The notes below the pieces were generated by a model. The model was not told the DNA's origin. It saw nothing but the letters and a program-made list of their open reading frames with translations, and searched no databases. Source: Neocallimastix lanati (nom. inval.) (Eukaryota; Neocallimastigomycota; Neocallimastigomycetes; Neocallimastigales; Neocallimastigaceae). From it: 64,000 nt of DNA. Positions 26,383 through 38,884 of the stretch are shown in pieces (position 1 is the first letter of the stretch; each line of letters opens with the position of its first letter). The translations under genes were made by a program, and so were the position numbers. The stretch covers positions 216,001 through 280,000 of the forward strand of contig JACVTC010000014.1 in the NCBI GenBank assembly GCA_016946835.1, read 5' to 3'.

Positions 26383-28035
26383 CTTAGAGAAAAATTTATT
26401 GTAATTTATAATAATAATAAAATTACATGATTTAAATAGCAAATAAAAAATAAAATACATTAAATAAAATATTATATATTATAATAATTATAAAAGTGCA
26501 TTAGAAGCAATAGTTTCTTACTTTTCCCATTCATCGATGATAACACCGCGTCCATTATTGTGAGTAATAATTTCAGTATTAGTGTTATCAAACGAATCTG
26601 TATCAGATCTTTCACCAGGAGGTGAAAATCCATGCCTTATCATTTCGACGTCGACGCTCTTAGCAACGGTAGATTCAATGGAATACCATTTCATCATTAA
26701 TCTAAAAGATCGACAAATTAATGGTATTACGTTTGTTAAAAACTCCGCAATCCCTACAAAATACGGAAAAAGTCCACGAAGTTGAACTTTGTTTAAAAAT
26801 ATTGTCAACTAATTGTCTTTGTTCCCCATCATTAACTTTAATTTTTGAATATATTGAAACGCCCGCCAAGAAGAGCACTCAATATATAATAATAAATATT
26901 AATATCATAATCCTTTTCTGAATCTAAAGAAACATCCAAGGATTTTTGTTCAATTATCATTGGAAACTTCAAAAAGAGATCATCTAGAAAAGGTAAAGAT
27001 TTATTTCTGTAATTTTCCAATTCTTTACAAGCAACGATCCAGTAAGAAAAGCTAAGGTACATTAACACCACAACAACAAGGGCAACATTTATGGCAATCT
27101 TCTGAGACTATTTTTCTTTTAATGAAAATATTAATTTCAAATTTAAAACCACACCTAATTCGAAAAATTCAAAAGAATCCTAATTGATACTTAAGATATT
27201 GAAATGTTAAGTTTTTGATTTCTGAAATAAATCCAAAATCATTCTCCTTGTTAATAATTGCTTTTTTAGCCTTTGAGGGTTTGAAGACATCTCTTTCCCA
27301 ATAAAACTTTTTTATTTCACTTGTTTTCTTACCATTTAACTTCTTATCCAAAGTCCTTGATTCTTCAGTCCATGAGTAATGTGACATAGTAGGAATATTA
27401 TTAGTGAGATGACTAATAATACATGACGAATTTTTTCCATTTTCTAAAGCATCGTAATTGAGTATAGCACAGAGAGAAGGAATTCTCAATTCACGAGTAA
27501 TATCATAGAGACTAACATAAGAATTGCGAGATTTAAATCCATAACTCCAATAAAGTCCTCTATTAATAATTTTTTGAGCTTTAGAACATCTACTCTTATT
27601 TGAACCAAAGAGACGAGCATAATATATAACAAGACTAAGAATAAACGAAATTAAAACATATTTCTTCAATGGGAGAGGAATAGATTTATTAATAAGAAAT
27701 CGAAAGTACAAATTTAACTTGACATTTAAATTACTGTTTAATTTGGATTGTATAGGTTTCAATGATAAAGATTCATCAAAAGGAATACCAAGATAAATAT
27801 AGTTGTCAGTTTTAGGTAATTTGTTACTACCAATAAAGAAAGATGGATCTTCATAATTTATCGGTTTAACAAAGGTAATTGGTTTTACAACAAGAGTAGC
27901 ACACTTATTAATTCCAAAAGTCATTTCATTTTTAATAGTCCATTCATGAACTTTATTCAAAATTTTCTTAAGAGCTTGTTTAGATGGAGCAACTAAAACA
28001 ATATCATCCGCAAAAAGTCCACCAAAACAATAGTT
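26351..28035 (-). mobile_element. LINE-type retrotransposon, best-preserved copy (D)
   Basis: The copy runs from a plus-strand T-run (26351-26379), followed by AGACTTAGAG, up to a 5' truncation near 28035. On the minus strand the frame starts inside RT: YCFGGLFADDIVLV at about 27990-28030 is the catalytic F-x-DD box. A long open frame (27960-27169) follows, with MNKVHEWTIKNEMTFGINKC and YIYLGIPFDESL (RT palm) and then the thumb and connection region. A stop after YQLGFF interrupts a module that continues as RIRCGFKFEI and CHKCCPCC, the Cys/His-rich C-terminus usual in LINE reverse transcriptases. A last open piece (26808-26518) ends IIDEWEK-stop, about 140 bases before the poly(A). The endonuclease and RT N-terminus are absent. 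This copy is the best reference for aligning the others. Confidence 0.85.
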
Positions 28036-28260
28036 TTGACCTTTAATACCTTAAAATTTGGAAACTGATTTCCAGTAACGTTCTAAAATATCGTCATATT
28101 TTACACAGTTATATTTTTTGATTTTTTTGTACTAAGTTCTAGATTCTTTAGTCCAGGAATAATAAGGGTTTTTGGGAATAGATTTAATATGATCCTTTAT
28201 AATACAGTAATCAAAATTAAAGAATTGGTGGACATTCTCATTTTTCTTGAATTTATTTAA
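28036..28260 (-). mobile_element. LINE-type retrotransposon remnant (E)
   Basis: Directly behind the 5' break of copy D the minus strand restarts within the same protein but further downstream: NPYYSWTKESRT-stop-YKK and ILERYWKS match MSHYSWTEESRTLDKK and KKFYWERD of copy D. The homologous segments therefore lie in duplicate order, which shows two different insertions side by side. The remnant has at least one in-frame stop. It may be the older host of insertion D, with its downstream rest at 26225-26310. Confidence 0.7.
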
Positions 28261-28674
28261 ATAATAATACTATAATTATTATTTTTAATCATAATTACAC
28301 CAATTAACATAAAACACTATATTTTTAAATATTCATTTATTCATTTATTTATGTGTTTGTTTTAATGATTATTTTTTATTTTTATTTTTTATTTTTTTTT
28401 TTTTTTTTTTAGAACAAAAATTACAAAATCAAAAAACCTTAAATTTTACTTTTTTGTTATAATAAAAAAAATAAGTATATTCATAATAATAACTTTTCTT
28501 TAAAAATAAAAAAAATTATGAAACTATTTTATATATTTTAAAATATCATAGAACAAAACAGTAATATTTACATATCATTACATAAATATTAACAAATAAA
28601 AAATATATTAATATATATAACTATATAATAATTATTATATAAAATATAGATATAGATATTTTTAAGCTTAATAC
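28261..28674. other. A/T-rich 3' flank of the zinc-finger gene
   Basis: No coding signal. A T-run at about 28390-28410 followed by AGAACAAAA may be another degraded LINE poly(A) border, but no element sequence is recognisable beyond it. Confidence 0.5.
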
Positions 28675-30849
28675 TCAAACATATTGTAATTTAATACAAG
28701 ACGTCTTCTCGTGACGATGAAGTGCATCTTTTCTATTAAACGACTTTCCACAACTCTTACAATAGAATTTTTCACCTTTATGAATTGATGCAATGTGTCT
28801 ACTCAATACAGAGGAACTGAAAAAGCATTCATTACATAACTTACAACAAAATCCTTTGCTTCTATTTGGATCGTGAATTCTTATATGTTCCTTTAAATTA
28901 AATTCTCTGTTAAACTTTTTTTGACATGATTCAAATGGACAAATGCTAAACTTTCTTGGCTTTCTTGGACGACCCTTTCCACGCTTTAATTTTGACAACT
29001 TCTGAAGTTCAATTACATCTTCTTGAACAACTTCTATTGGAGCAAGATGAACTAATTTTGAAATATTTTCATTGGTAAAGTTAAATTCATTTTCATTTAC
29101 CTTACAATTCTTTATTGTTTCTTTTGTTGGGAAACCATCACTATCCTTACAATTCTTAATTGCTTCTTTTGTTGAGAAACCATCACTATCAGTAGATATT
29201 GTATTCAAAACTTCTAATATAAGGTTGTTCACCTTCTCCAAGTCAGAATTATCTTTTTCACTATCATTTTCTTTAGACGAACTTGAACTACCATCTCCAT
29301 CACTATTTTCTGAACCTAATAAATTATTTCCCCCAAAGAATGTTGAAGCATTAGCAATTATTAATTCGTCACTTAAAGTATCAATTGAAATATCTTCATT
29401 ATTTAACAATGGAGCATTTTCTGGTGTAAAAGCAAATGGTGATTGCTGTACAGGAGTAGTTACATTTTGAACTATCGGTGATACATTAACATCATTAAGT
29501 GAATTGATTGGATTAATGACAGAATTAGATATTGAACTTCCAGTAATACTATCCAAAATTTCTTCTATTCCTGTAACAGAATTATTCCTTTCATTAACTG
29601 TATCAATGGAGGAAGAAGACGAAGCTTGTACTTGACTTTTAATTTCTTCAATTGATCCTGAAACGTCAGAAATAACCGCAACTGGAGTCTTGAAAGGATT
29701 AAGTTCATCTTGAGTAATTACAGAAGGATCTGAGAAACCATTACTAAGAACAGAAGTCGAATTGATATCATTCATTTTTTCAAAGGGTGTAGATGAAATA
29801 AATGGTGTAGACTGGATAAATGGAATGTCTTGGACAAAAGGAGTAGCAACGATATCCTCTGGCTTTTCAAATGGAGTAGATTGAATAAATGGAGTTGTAA
29901 TGATATCTTCTGGCTTTTCAAATGGAGTAGATTGAATAAATGGAGTTGTAACGATATCTTCTGACTTTTCAAATGGAGTAGATTGAATAAACGGTGTTCC
30001 ACATAAATTGGGCTGAATTGGTGAAAATAATTCTGGGCTTGGCATTACTCCTATAACAGATGTACCAATATCTGAATTAAATGGTGGTAATGTATAATTC
30101 ATAAGACTAATTGAACCTGGAGTATTTGGTATTTGAGACATCATATTACCTTCCATATTTTTCTGTTGCTGAAAAGTAGTACTTAATAATGTCTCATCTA
30201 AAAAATTACTATCCATTGGAGTTGTCATTGGAGTAGCCATTTGAATATTTCCTAAATAATTAACTGAATTATTTCTTTCATCCGTATCTATCTTATTTTT
30301 ATCACTTGTAGTGTTTTTGTTTTCAACAAAGATCTCTTCACCAAGATTTTTGAGACAATCAATAAACTCTTCTGGATTTATTTTCTTTAAAGCATTATAG
30401 TAATCGTCCTTAGTTGTAACATCTTTAATTTTATCTTTCTTTCCTGTTAAAATCATCTTTAAAATTTCAGGCATTTGACTCTCTTTTGACTTTCCATTAT
30501 TTTCTAAGTTAGTGATGCCACTATTATTTATCTGCTCTCCTTGTTTATCAAGGATACTTTCATTTTTGAATGGTGATAAATCTCCCTGTATTATCATTCC
30601 GTTTAAAGACGCGTCACTTAATGATGACTGAATAGGTGTAAGGGATGGTGACGCCAACGAAGAGGTTGATTTGGTCGATCTACATAATGATCTGGCATCC
30701 AACAAGTAGCCGGATCTCCTAATCCCTCTATTTTTTCTCGAAATGCTCCCTTTTCCATTGATCTTTTCATATCGTTGAAGAAAAACTTTTGACTTTGACT
30801 GTTCATTTTCTAAATTATTGAATCTTTTGTTTTTTAAACTAATTTGCAT
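28675..30849 (-). CDS. C2H2 zinc-finger protein with AT-hook
   Basis: 724 residues in one open frame. Three C-terminal C2H2 fingers lie at about 637-659 (C-x4-C-x12-H-x3-H), 668-690 (C-x2-C-x12-H-x4-H) and 697-718 (C-x2-C-x12-H, with Cys as the last ligand). They are preceded by an AT-hook-like basic patch, RGKGRPRKPRK, at about 623-633. This makes a nuclear, sequence-specific DNA-binding protein very likely; its target genes are unknown. The N-terminal 600 residues are Ser/Asn/Thr-rich and probably disordered activation or interaction sequence. Residues 285-358 hold a tandem repeat built on TPFIQSTPFEKPEDI (four copies, the last rearranged). The ATG at 30849 is in frame with an open stretch that begins at a possible splice acceptor (TTTTGTAG) about 14 bases upstream, so a short 5' exon cannot be excluded. 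Confidence 0.9.
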   Translation of the reverse strand: MQISLKNKRFNNLENEQSKSKVFLQRYEKINGKGSISRKNRGIRRSGYLLDARSLCRSTKSTSSLASPSLTPIQSSLSDASLNGMIIQGDLSPFKNESILDKQGEQINNSGITNLENNGKSKESQMPEILKMILTGKKDKIKDVTTKDDYYNALKKINPEEFIDCLKNLGEEIFVENKNTTSDKNKIDTDERNNSVNYLGNIQMATPMTTPMDSNFLDETLLSTTFQQQKNMEGNMMSQIPNTPGSISLMNYTLPPFNSDIGTSVIGVMPSPELFSPIQPNLCGTPFIQSTPFEKSEDIVTTPFIQSTPFEKPEDIITTPFIQSTPFEKPEDIVATPFVQDIPFIQSTPFISSTPFEKMNDINSTSVLSNGFSDPSVITQDELNPFKTPVAVISDVSGSIEEIKSQVQASSSSSIDTVNERNNSVTGIEEILDSITGSSISNSVINPINSLNDVNVSPIVQNVTTPVQQSPFAFTPENAPLLNNEDISIDTLSDELIIANASTFFGGNNLLGSENSDGDGSSSSSKENDSEKDNSDLEKVNNLILEVLNTISTDSDGFSTKEAIKNCKDSDGFPTKETIKNCKVNENEFNFTNENISKLVHLAPIEVVQEDVIELQKLSKLKRGKGRPRKPRKFSICPFESCQKKFNREFNLKEHIRIHDPNRSKGFCCKLCNECFFSSSVLSRHIASIHKGEKFYCKSCGKSFNRKDALHRHEKTSCIKLQYV

Positions 30850-31898
30850 TGGTTGGGATTCTACAAAATATTTGTTATTTTAAAAAGAAAACCTATCCTT
30901 ATTTAATATTCTGGTGGTTTCTTTTTAAAAGTTAAGATATAATTTTAAATGTATAACTATTTATTTATTAATAAAAAATTGCAAATAAAAAAAAGTTCTT
31001 TTTGCAATCTTCCTAATTACTTTAAAAAATGATGAAAACTATTGAATATATTTTATCAAAATAATACTATTTTTATAAAATAAAATTCCTTATATATTAA
31101 TATAAATAAAAATTTTTATACTGATTACTTTTTGTCTTTCTTTCTTTTATTATTATTATTATTATTAATATATACTTCTTTCCTTTATGGGTATTAAAAG
31201 GTAAATGATATATTAAAAGTTTTATGATATAAACTATATAATAATTTAAATGTTGATATTTATTAATTATACAATTACTTTTGAAAAGATATATTTTATT
31301 AATATCTTCTCTTCTTACTTGCTTGTATATTATATACTAAATATTTCTTTGCGATTTACTTTCTTTTATTATTTACAATAATTAAAAATACTTTTTTTAA
31401 ATATTGTTTATCTATATAATTCGTAATAGTACTGCAACAACGTATATGTGTATAGAGCAGTAACAATATGTTTGCATTCCAGTAATCAACAAATTAAAAA
31501 AAAATAAAAATAAAAATAATTGCTCTTTTTTTAAAATTGTTTTTCAAAAAAAAAGCTTTAATAATTTATTTAAATCAAAAAATTAATAATACGCTTGTAT
31601 TATTACTATTAATTAACTTTTATTAAAATATAAAATAAACTTTTCAACTTTTAATTTTCCTAAGAAAATAATATAGGATGGTAAGTTTTCTAAAATATAT
31701 AAACTATTAATTTTCTTTTAATATAATTTTACACTGTATCCCAATTTAAAACTTTCTCTTTATACATAAATATAATAGAAGTTTTAAAATACTATTATTT
31801 AAACACAATTTTATATTTTTAAAATCAATTTTTTTTTATATTACGCTACTAAAAGTTTATATATATAAATTTTATTTTTTTGTATTTTTATATATAAC

Positions 31899-31937
<39 letters not shown>

Positions 31938-33240
31938 TATTATAATTTATATATATATAATAATATAATTTTTTTGCTTTGTTTTAATAATTACTAAATT
32001 AAATGTATATAGCTTTTTTTAAAAGAATTTATTGATAAAACGAAAAAAAAATTTACGAGATTATCGGTTTTTATATACAATTTTTAATTATTATAAAAAT
32101 TAAAAATCTAATAATTTTAATATTTTATATAAAAAATAATAATAAAAATAATTATGAATAAAAAAAAAATGTTCATATAAATGTATACAATTTAATTGAA
32201 ATAACAGAATTAATATATTTCAATAAATTACTTATTAATTGAATGATATATTTTCAAAAAAAAAAAAGAATCATCGAAGAAAAAAAAAAATTTAGTTTTT
32301 AAATTTAAAAATTTAAATAGTTATAATTATATTGTATATATTATATTTTAGTTAAAATATATTTATATATATTAATAATATATCTATATATATTTAAAAA
32401 AGAATTAGTGATATTCATATATTTCATTTAAGTATAATTAATAAATTAAATATTCAAAATTTAACTTTTAATATAAAATTTTTTAATCATTTATTATTCA
32501 TAATAAAATTTAGGCATATAAATATTTTTATTCGTAATATATTTGATGTTTAATATTTATATATTATTATATACATTAGTATATTTATTGTTAAATATAA
32601 TTAACTACTATATATAAGTTTGATTAGAGTTTGTGTTTAAATATACTTTAAATTGCTTAATATATTTTTATTTTTAAATATGTATGTTTTAAGATTTGTA
32701 TTATTAAAATAATTTAAAAAATAAAAAAAAATTTATAATTTTAAATAATTTAATTTAAATTTCTAATTACAATTATAAGCCACAACTTATTGTAAATTTT
32801 GAAAATAATTATAAAAAAATTCAATTATTTTAATTCAAAAAAAAAAAAATATTTCAATAAAATATAAATAACACGTATTTTCTATACATAATAATTTGCT
32901 TAATTATTACCTATATTTAAATATATTTTATATTCATATTAATATTTATATCTCTATATTTACATTAATTACCACCATATTAAATGATTAAAAAAATTTT
33001 TTATTAATAATAAAATACATAATATTAAATATTTCTCTATTTAATAGTTAACATAACCACAATACTATACATTTTGTTTCATATATAATATATTATAATA
33101 AATTGTTGTAATATATTATTAAATTGAAAATGTTATGTATTACATTTAATTATTTGTATTACATTAAATAAATTAAAAAATAAATTTAATTTATTATTAT
33201 TCAATTAATTATTAATTATTTTATTTTATAATAAATAAAA
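30850..33240. other. A/T-rich intergenic DNA, upstream of the zinc-finger gene
   Basis: No gene is supported. The part next to 30850 is the zinc-finger gene's 5' region. A T-run of about 30 lies at 31901-31930. Everything else is A/T-rich DNA with dense stops. Confidence 0.6.
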
Positions 33241-33249
33241 TAATACATT

Positions 33250-33460
33250 TCTAAATCAACCTTGCGACTAACTCCTGAATTTATATGGGGTGATTTTCAG
33301 GGCGTTTTTCCCTATAAATGAAGTCGTTGTTTTTTCGTTCTCCATGATAAGTATTTTTTAGAGAGATTTCCATGTCAAAGAATTCATTGAGGGACTGATA
33401 CGCATAAAGAAGAAACTGGAAGATCTATTATCTTTTCCTCCCAGTCTAAAAAATAATAAT
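33250..33460 (+). mobile_element. possible LINE 3' tail in plus orientation
   Basis: An isolated patch with raised G+C that ends CTTTTCCTCCCAGTCTAAAAAATAATAATAA on the plus strand (33434-33465). This resembles the family's terminal CTTCCTAGTCT plus A tail, but in the opposite orientation to copies A-E. Within it, WGDFQGVFPYK is reminiscent of the VQLRGLFPYF segment of copy D. The match is short, so the call is tentative. Confidence 0.4.
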
Positions 33461-33995
33461 AATAATTCATAAAGTTGAATAATTAAATATTCTTCATTGT
33501 TATATATTTTATTTCATTGAAATAAACTTCAAATTGAGTAATCTTTGAAGATTTAAATAATTTTTATAGAAAAAAAGAATTCAGGAATAAACATTAAATA
33601 TTTGACTAATTTAAGAATAATTTACACCATAACTACATTTGTTAAATGTAATTATATCTGTTAAACTGTAATATTTTTTTAATAATATTCCTCAATATAT
33701 TATTTATCATTTATATATTTATTTATCAATTATCTATTTCTATTAAGTATAGTAGTTTTTTTTTTATATATAAGTTTTATGTTTTTTCTTTAATTCTAAA
33801 CTTCATATAAATTTAATTAATTTTTTTATTAAATTGTATCTAATAATATAAAAGAAAAAGTACTTTTATTATACTCTACCAATGTACTAATATTATATTT
33901 TAATAAAGATTGTAATATCAAATGATAATATATAAAATTTGAATATAATATTAAACATTTAATTAATTTATTATTATTAACATTTTTAAAATAGA

Positions 33996-34045
<50 letters not shown>

Positions 34046-37000
34046 AGAATCATCAGTTTATCCACTTTTTTATTTAAAAAAAAAAAAAAAAAAAAAAAAA
34101 CGAAAAAAACAGAATCATCAGTTCTTCCAATTTTTTCTTTAGAAAATAAAAAAAAAAAAAAATCATTAGTTCCTCTTTTAAATATCAAATTTTCTAGTAT
34201 TACTTTATTCATAAACTCACTTTATATATAAAAAAACTCTTATCGAATCTATTAAAAACTACATACAAATTATTCTTTAATATCAAGCCACACATGTATA
34301 TTTTTTATTGACTAGGAAATCTTATAATAAATAAAATTTCGCCAATAATTAAAAAAGGATTTATAATTAAATATACTTTTATAAAAGATATTTCAAGATT
34401 TATTAATATAATGAAATATGGAATTTGACCTTTTCATTATAAATAAAATATAATAAACAAAAGTATACATAAAATAAAATAATTTTAATAATAATTAACA
34501 AAAAAATCAATAATTAATACAATATATTATATTTTATTATTTATTTTTATATTATTATTTAATTATTTTGATTTTTTTTTTATTAATTTTAAATAAAGAT
34601 TCATACTTTCATATTCAATTTGTATAAAGACCAAAAAATTTGTTTAATTTTATGTTTACATGTTTAGGTCATTTTATTTCAATTATTAAATAGGTTTAAT
34701 TGATATTATTATTATATATATTAAATATATAAAATTAAAAAAAAAAAAAAAAAAAAAATTAATTAAAAACATTTTATAAAATATTATATATATTATAATT
34801 ATTATTAAATATAATTTATTAAAAATTAAGATTTATATATTATTATGAAATTTTAATTATTATTATATTATAAAATAATTAGCCTGTATTTTTTTTTAAA
34901 TTAGCAATTTAATATATATTTGCATTATAGAAATATATTAATTAAAAAATTTGTATATATATAGTAATAAAGTGGTTAAGATAATATTTAATAATAAAAA
35001 TAAATAATAAAAATAAAATATTTAAAAAAAAAAAAAACTTTTATATAATTTTTTATAAATTGTATTTAATATAATAAATAATAATTATAATTAATATTTT
35101 TATTAAAATAAATAAAATAAAAAAATAACAAGATTATATGAATATCTTTTCTTAAATATATTGGTATTAGTCTATATCTATTATTTTCAATCTCCCTAAA
35201 TTTTAAATATTTTAAATTAATGAATTAATAAATAAAAATTAGATTTTTTTTTTTTTGATATATATTATTATAATTGAATTTATTCATATTAAACGTATAT
35301 TTTAATATTCTTTTAAAAAAATAAATAAATAAAACTACACATAAGATTTTCTTCATTTCATATTAAAAGGGAATTATAAAGACTTTAAATAGGTTTTTTT
35401 AAAGAAAAGATATAGATAAAACAAATATCATAATGAAAGAAATCAGTTTACTCTTACGTATTAAAAAATATTACGTAACTTATTAATTAAATATGATGTA
35501 ATCAAAAAAAAAAAAAAAATACTTTAATAACTCTTACTAATTTTCTTTCACATTACTGTCATTTATTAATTCTACAAGAGAGTTTATTATTTATATATTT
35601 ATATTTATAAATCATTTTTAAAAAATTTAAAAATATTAATATTATTCGTGTACTAAAACTATATAATCCTTTTTATTATTTTTTTTAAATGATTTAATAA
35701 ATAAAATTCATTTTAAAAATAGTTTAATAGTTTAGAAAAAAAAAATTAATATAATTATAATAATAATTATAATAATAAAATAATATAATTAATAGTTTTA
35801 AATTTTTAACATTAAAGTTTAATTCACTTTATTTAATTCTTTTTTCTTTTTTCAGTTTTATTATTTATAAAAAAAATTATTATTAACTGATAATTTTTTT
35901 TTACTTGATTGATTATCGAAAATACTCATCAATTTAAAAAAAAAAATATCGAAGAAAAATTTGTTGGATTGGATAAAAATATATTTTGATTGACTACAAC
36001 ATTAGGAACTATAAAAAAAATAGTTTAAAAGTTTAGAAAAAAAAAATACGAATTAAAATGGTATTTCAATATAAAATGTATGACTTTATTAAAAAAAAAT
36101 CGAACTACGTTATATTAATATTTTTATTATTAATTTTTGTATAATTAGAAATTAAAATGAAATATTATCAATTTAATTCAAATAAAATATATATATTCAT
36201 AACCATATTATAAATAAAATTAAATATAATGGAAAAAAATAAAAATTTTATTATTATTTATTATTTATTATTATTATTATTTTAATTTATTGCAAATATT
36301 TTTATATTTAAAGAAAAAACCGACATAATTTTTAATTTGACTTTTTAAAATTCTAAAAATACCATATCTAAATATAGAAAAGAATATATATCGATAAATA
36401 AATACAAATATAGATGTAAAAATAATAATAATAATAGTTTTTCTGATTCTATAAAATGTATAACTAAATTTGGATAAAAAACACGAACCACAATCACCTA
36501 AATCTAAAATTCCTAAAGAAAAAAAAAAAAAAAAGTGAAGTTTACATACTACACCTACTTTTAATTAAAACTCTAAATAATATATAATATTAAGTTTTCA
36601 TTTATTTATTAAAATAAAATTTAAAAAAAAAATAATAATAATATAAAAATAAACATATAATCATATTACATGACTATATATTTTATTTACTTTGTTTTAT
36701 ACACAAATAATTTAATTTGTTAATAATTAAAATTTTTAAAGAATACAATAATAATTTATAAATTAATATATTTTAATAATTATTAAAGTTTTAATTTATT
36801 ATAAAAACAAATTAGTTGATAAATATTATAATATTCTGTTGAACCACATTCTTTTAAAATAAAAAAATTTAATATATTGAACAGTATAAATATTTATATA
36901 TTATTTTTTAATAATAATGAATATACTCCATTCTATCTATTTTTCAATATATTTATTACTATATTATAAATAATATTGAGTATTATTTTAATATATTACG

Positions 37001-37540
37001 TTATATATATTTACTTATATGTATTAAATAAACAAATTTAATTAAGATGTGGTTAAAGTAAAAAATAAGAATTAGTTAAATTAATCATTATTTATTATTC
37101 TAAGGTTTTCCAATATTGATATATAGTATTTTAATTAATTATAATCAATTATATATATAATTTATAATACATTTACTCATAATTAAAATTTTTTAATTTA
37201 TAATTAAAAGATGCAAAAACTATTTTGAATATTAAATATGAATGTTTCATAATCATTTTATTATTCATTATTTTTATTTATTTATTTATTCATTCATTAT
37301 TTATTTATTTATTTATTTATTTAAATTAAAAAAAAAAAAAAAACTAATATACGAACTAATAAGAACATATATATATAATATATATTAAATAACTATATAT
37401 ATTCTTATTAATTAAAGCATTATTATAATACTTCAAAAAAACAGAAAAAATTTTACATTGTTTATTTTTATATTTCCAAATTTGACAAGTTCAATGCAAA
37501 AAAATTTTTTTTTTACTTTTTTCTTTTTATTAAATTCTTG
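33461..37540. other. A/T-rich intergenic DNA
   Basis: Apart from the small repeat at 34045-34190, I find only A/T-rich sequence, homopolymers and short tri- and tetranucleotide runs. No exon with plausible splice borders was seen. Confidence 0.55.
34045..34190. repeat. three degenerate repeats separated by A-runs
   Basis: CAGAATCATCAGTTTATCC (34045), CAGAATCATCAGTTCTTCC (34110) and AATCATTAGTTCCTC (34161) recur, each followed by a T-rich piece and a long A-run. Spacings are about 65 and 52 bases. On the minus strand the frame stays open through all three (GTNDFFF, GRTDDSVFF, VDKLMILFF), but this is Phe-homopolymer text and not a credible gene. Confidence 0.65.
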
Positions 37541-37542
37541 AT

Positions 37543-38190
37543 GAATTAAATGTAATGTTACAAAATACTGGTTGTAATGCAAATCTTGTTGATATTGCTG
37601 ATAAGAGGTCTGAATATGTAAAAAGACTTGAAGAAGTAAGAGAAATCTTATTTGGAGATGATTCTATTGCTGCAAAGCAAAATTAGTTAATGTTTGCGCG
37701 GAGTTAAGTAAAAAAGATACAGATTTCCAACAGGTTGCTTCGGATGTCTTCAGCGTTTTGTCTGATGTTTCTGACAGTGTTGGGGTTCATTTATTAAATA
37801 AGATAGCGGTGTTCTCTGTTTTTCATCTTTTAAAAGAGGGAGTATATGATTTTGTTGGAGCTTCATTTTATCCTGAAGATGAAGACTTGCTGGATATTAG
37901 GATAGAAGGTCAATCTCCGACAACCTCTGATTTTTGCGAAATACAAGAAACCTTGCAAATAAAATTGGAAATGGAAGAAAGTTTACCTGAAACTCCGGTT
38001 GCATTTGAAAATGTTGTAAAAGCTATTGTGAGACAGCGTTCAAAATCTGCTCCAGAGGAAATGAGGGGACAAGTTCGCTTAAAGTCTGGTGGGACGGAAT
38101 TGCGTGCAAAAACTACAGATGATTTATAAGTCTTGAGGAATTGATTGGCCTTAAAATCACCATTCCTCCAGAGCAGTGGGATTTCCGCTG
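37543..38190 (+). pseudogene. isolated G+C-richer broken coding sequence, unrecognised
   Basis: About 600 bases with strongly coding character and visibly higher G+C than any flank. The first open part (from about 37543) contains LDELNVMLQNTGCNANLVDI and ADKRSEYVKRLEEVREIL, both helical in look, and stops near 37684. A one-base shift opens the next frame, which contains ELSKKDTDFQQVASDVFSVL and runs to a TAA at 38127-38129 (the ATG-started part is 37758-38129). After another shift comes SLEELIGLKITIPPEQWDFR-stop. The text is of ordinary globular composition with no Asn runs. I cannot assign a family. There is no ATG context, promoter or exon structure, and 4 kb of empty DNA lies to the left. 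It may be a captured or transferred gene fragment that has since decayed. Confidence 0.6.
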
Positions 38191-38852
38191 AATAAATATA
38201 ACTTTTATAATACCCCAATATCTTTAACAACAAATGCAATTAATTATTATAAATTATCTATTTAAATAAAAACTAAAAATAAATAATTAAATAATAAGCA
38301 ATTCAATTACAATTACTAATGTTCTTATTATATAGAGTTCAATTGTATTATCTTATAGTTAATAAACAAAATTAAAAAAAAAAATTTTGTTAATAAATAT
38401 ATTAACATATAATTAAAACAAATAACTAATAAATTTTAATAATAATGTATTAAAACGTAATTCTTTCAATGTATTTAATTTAATTGAATTAAATTGTGGT
38501 TTATTATAATAATTCAAATAGGCATGAACCTATATTATTTTTTACAGAAAAAATTTTTGTATTTAAAGAAATATCAAAATTTTTTTTTTATTTTGTATTT
38601 TATACTATTTACTATTATTTTTATTATTTACTATTTAATATTAACTATTATTTATTATTAATTAACTATTATTTATTATTATTTTGTATTATTTATTATT
38701 CAATTATTTTTATTACTAAAACTATTAATTAGTAATAAAAAATATAATTGTCATTTCTAATAAAATGTAGAGTTTATTAAAAAAAAAAATAAATAAATAA
38801 TTGTTATAATAATAATTAGTCATTAATTTTAGGAATAAATTACCAATCGATA

Positions 38853-38884
<32 letters not shown>

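Noticed and set aside
29072-29470. 132-codon plus-strand frame opposite the zinc-finger gene
   Set aside because: Shadow of the minus-strand coding sequence, which has recognisable domains.
38496-38732. 78-codon Tyr/Phe/Ile-rich open frame
   Set aside because: Composition equals the A/T-rich background; there is no splice border, motif or context.
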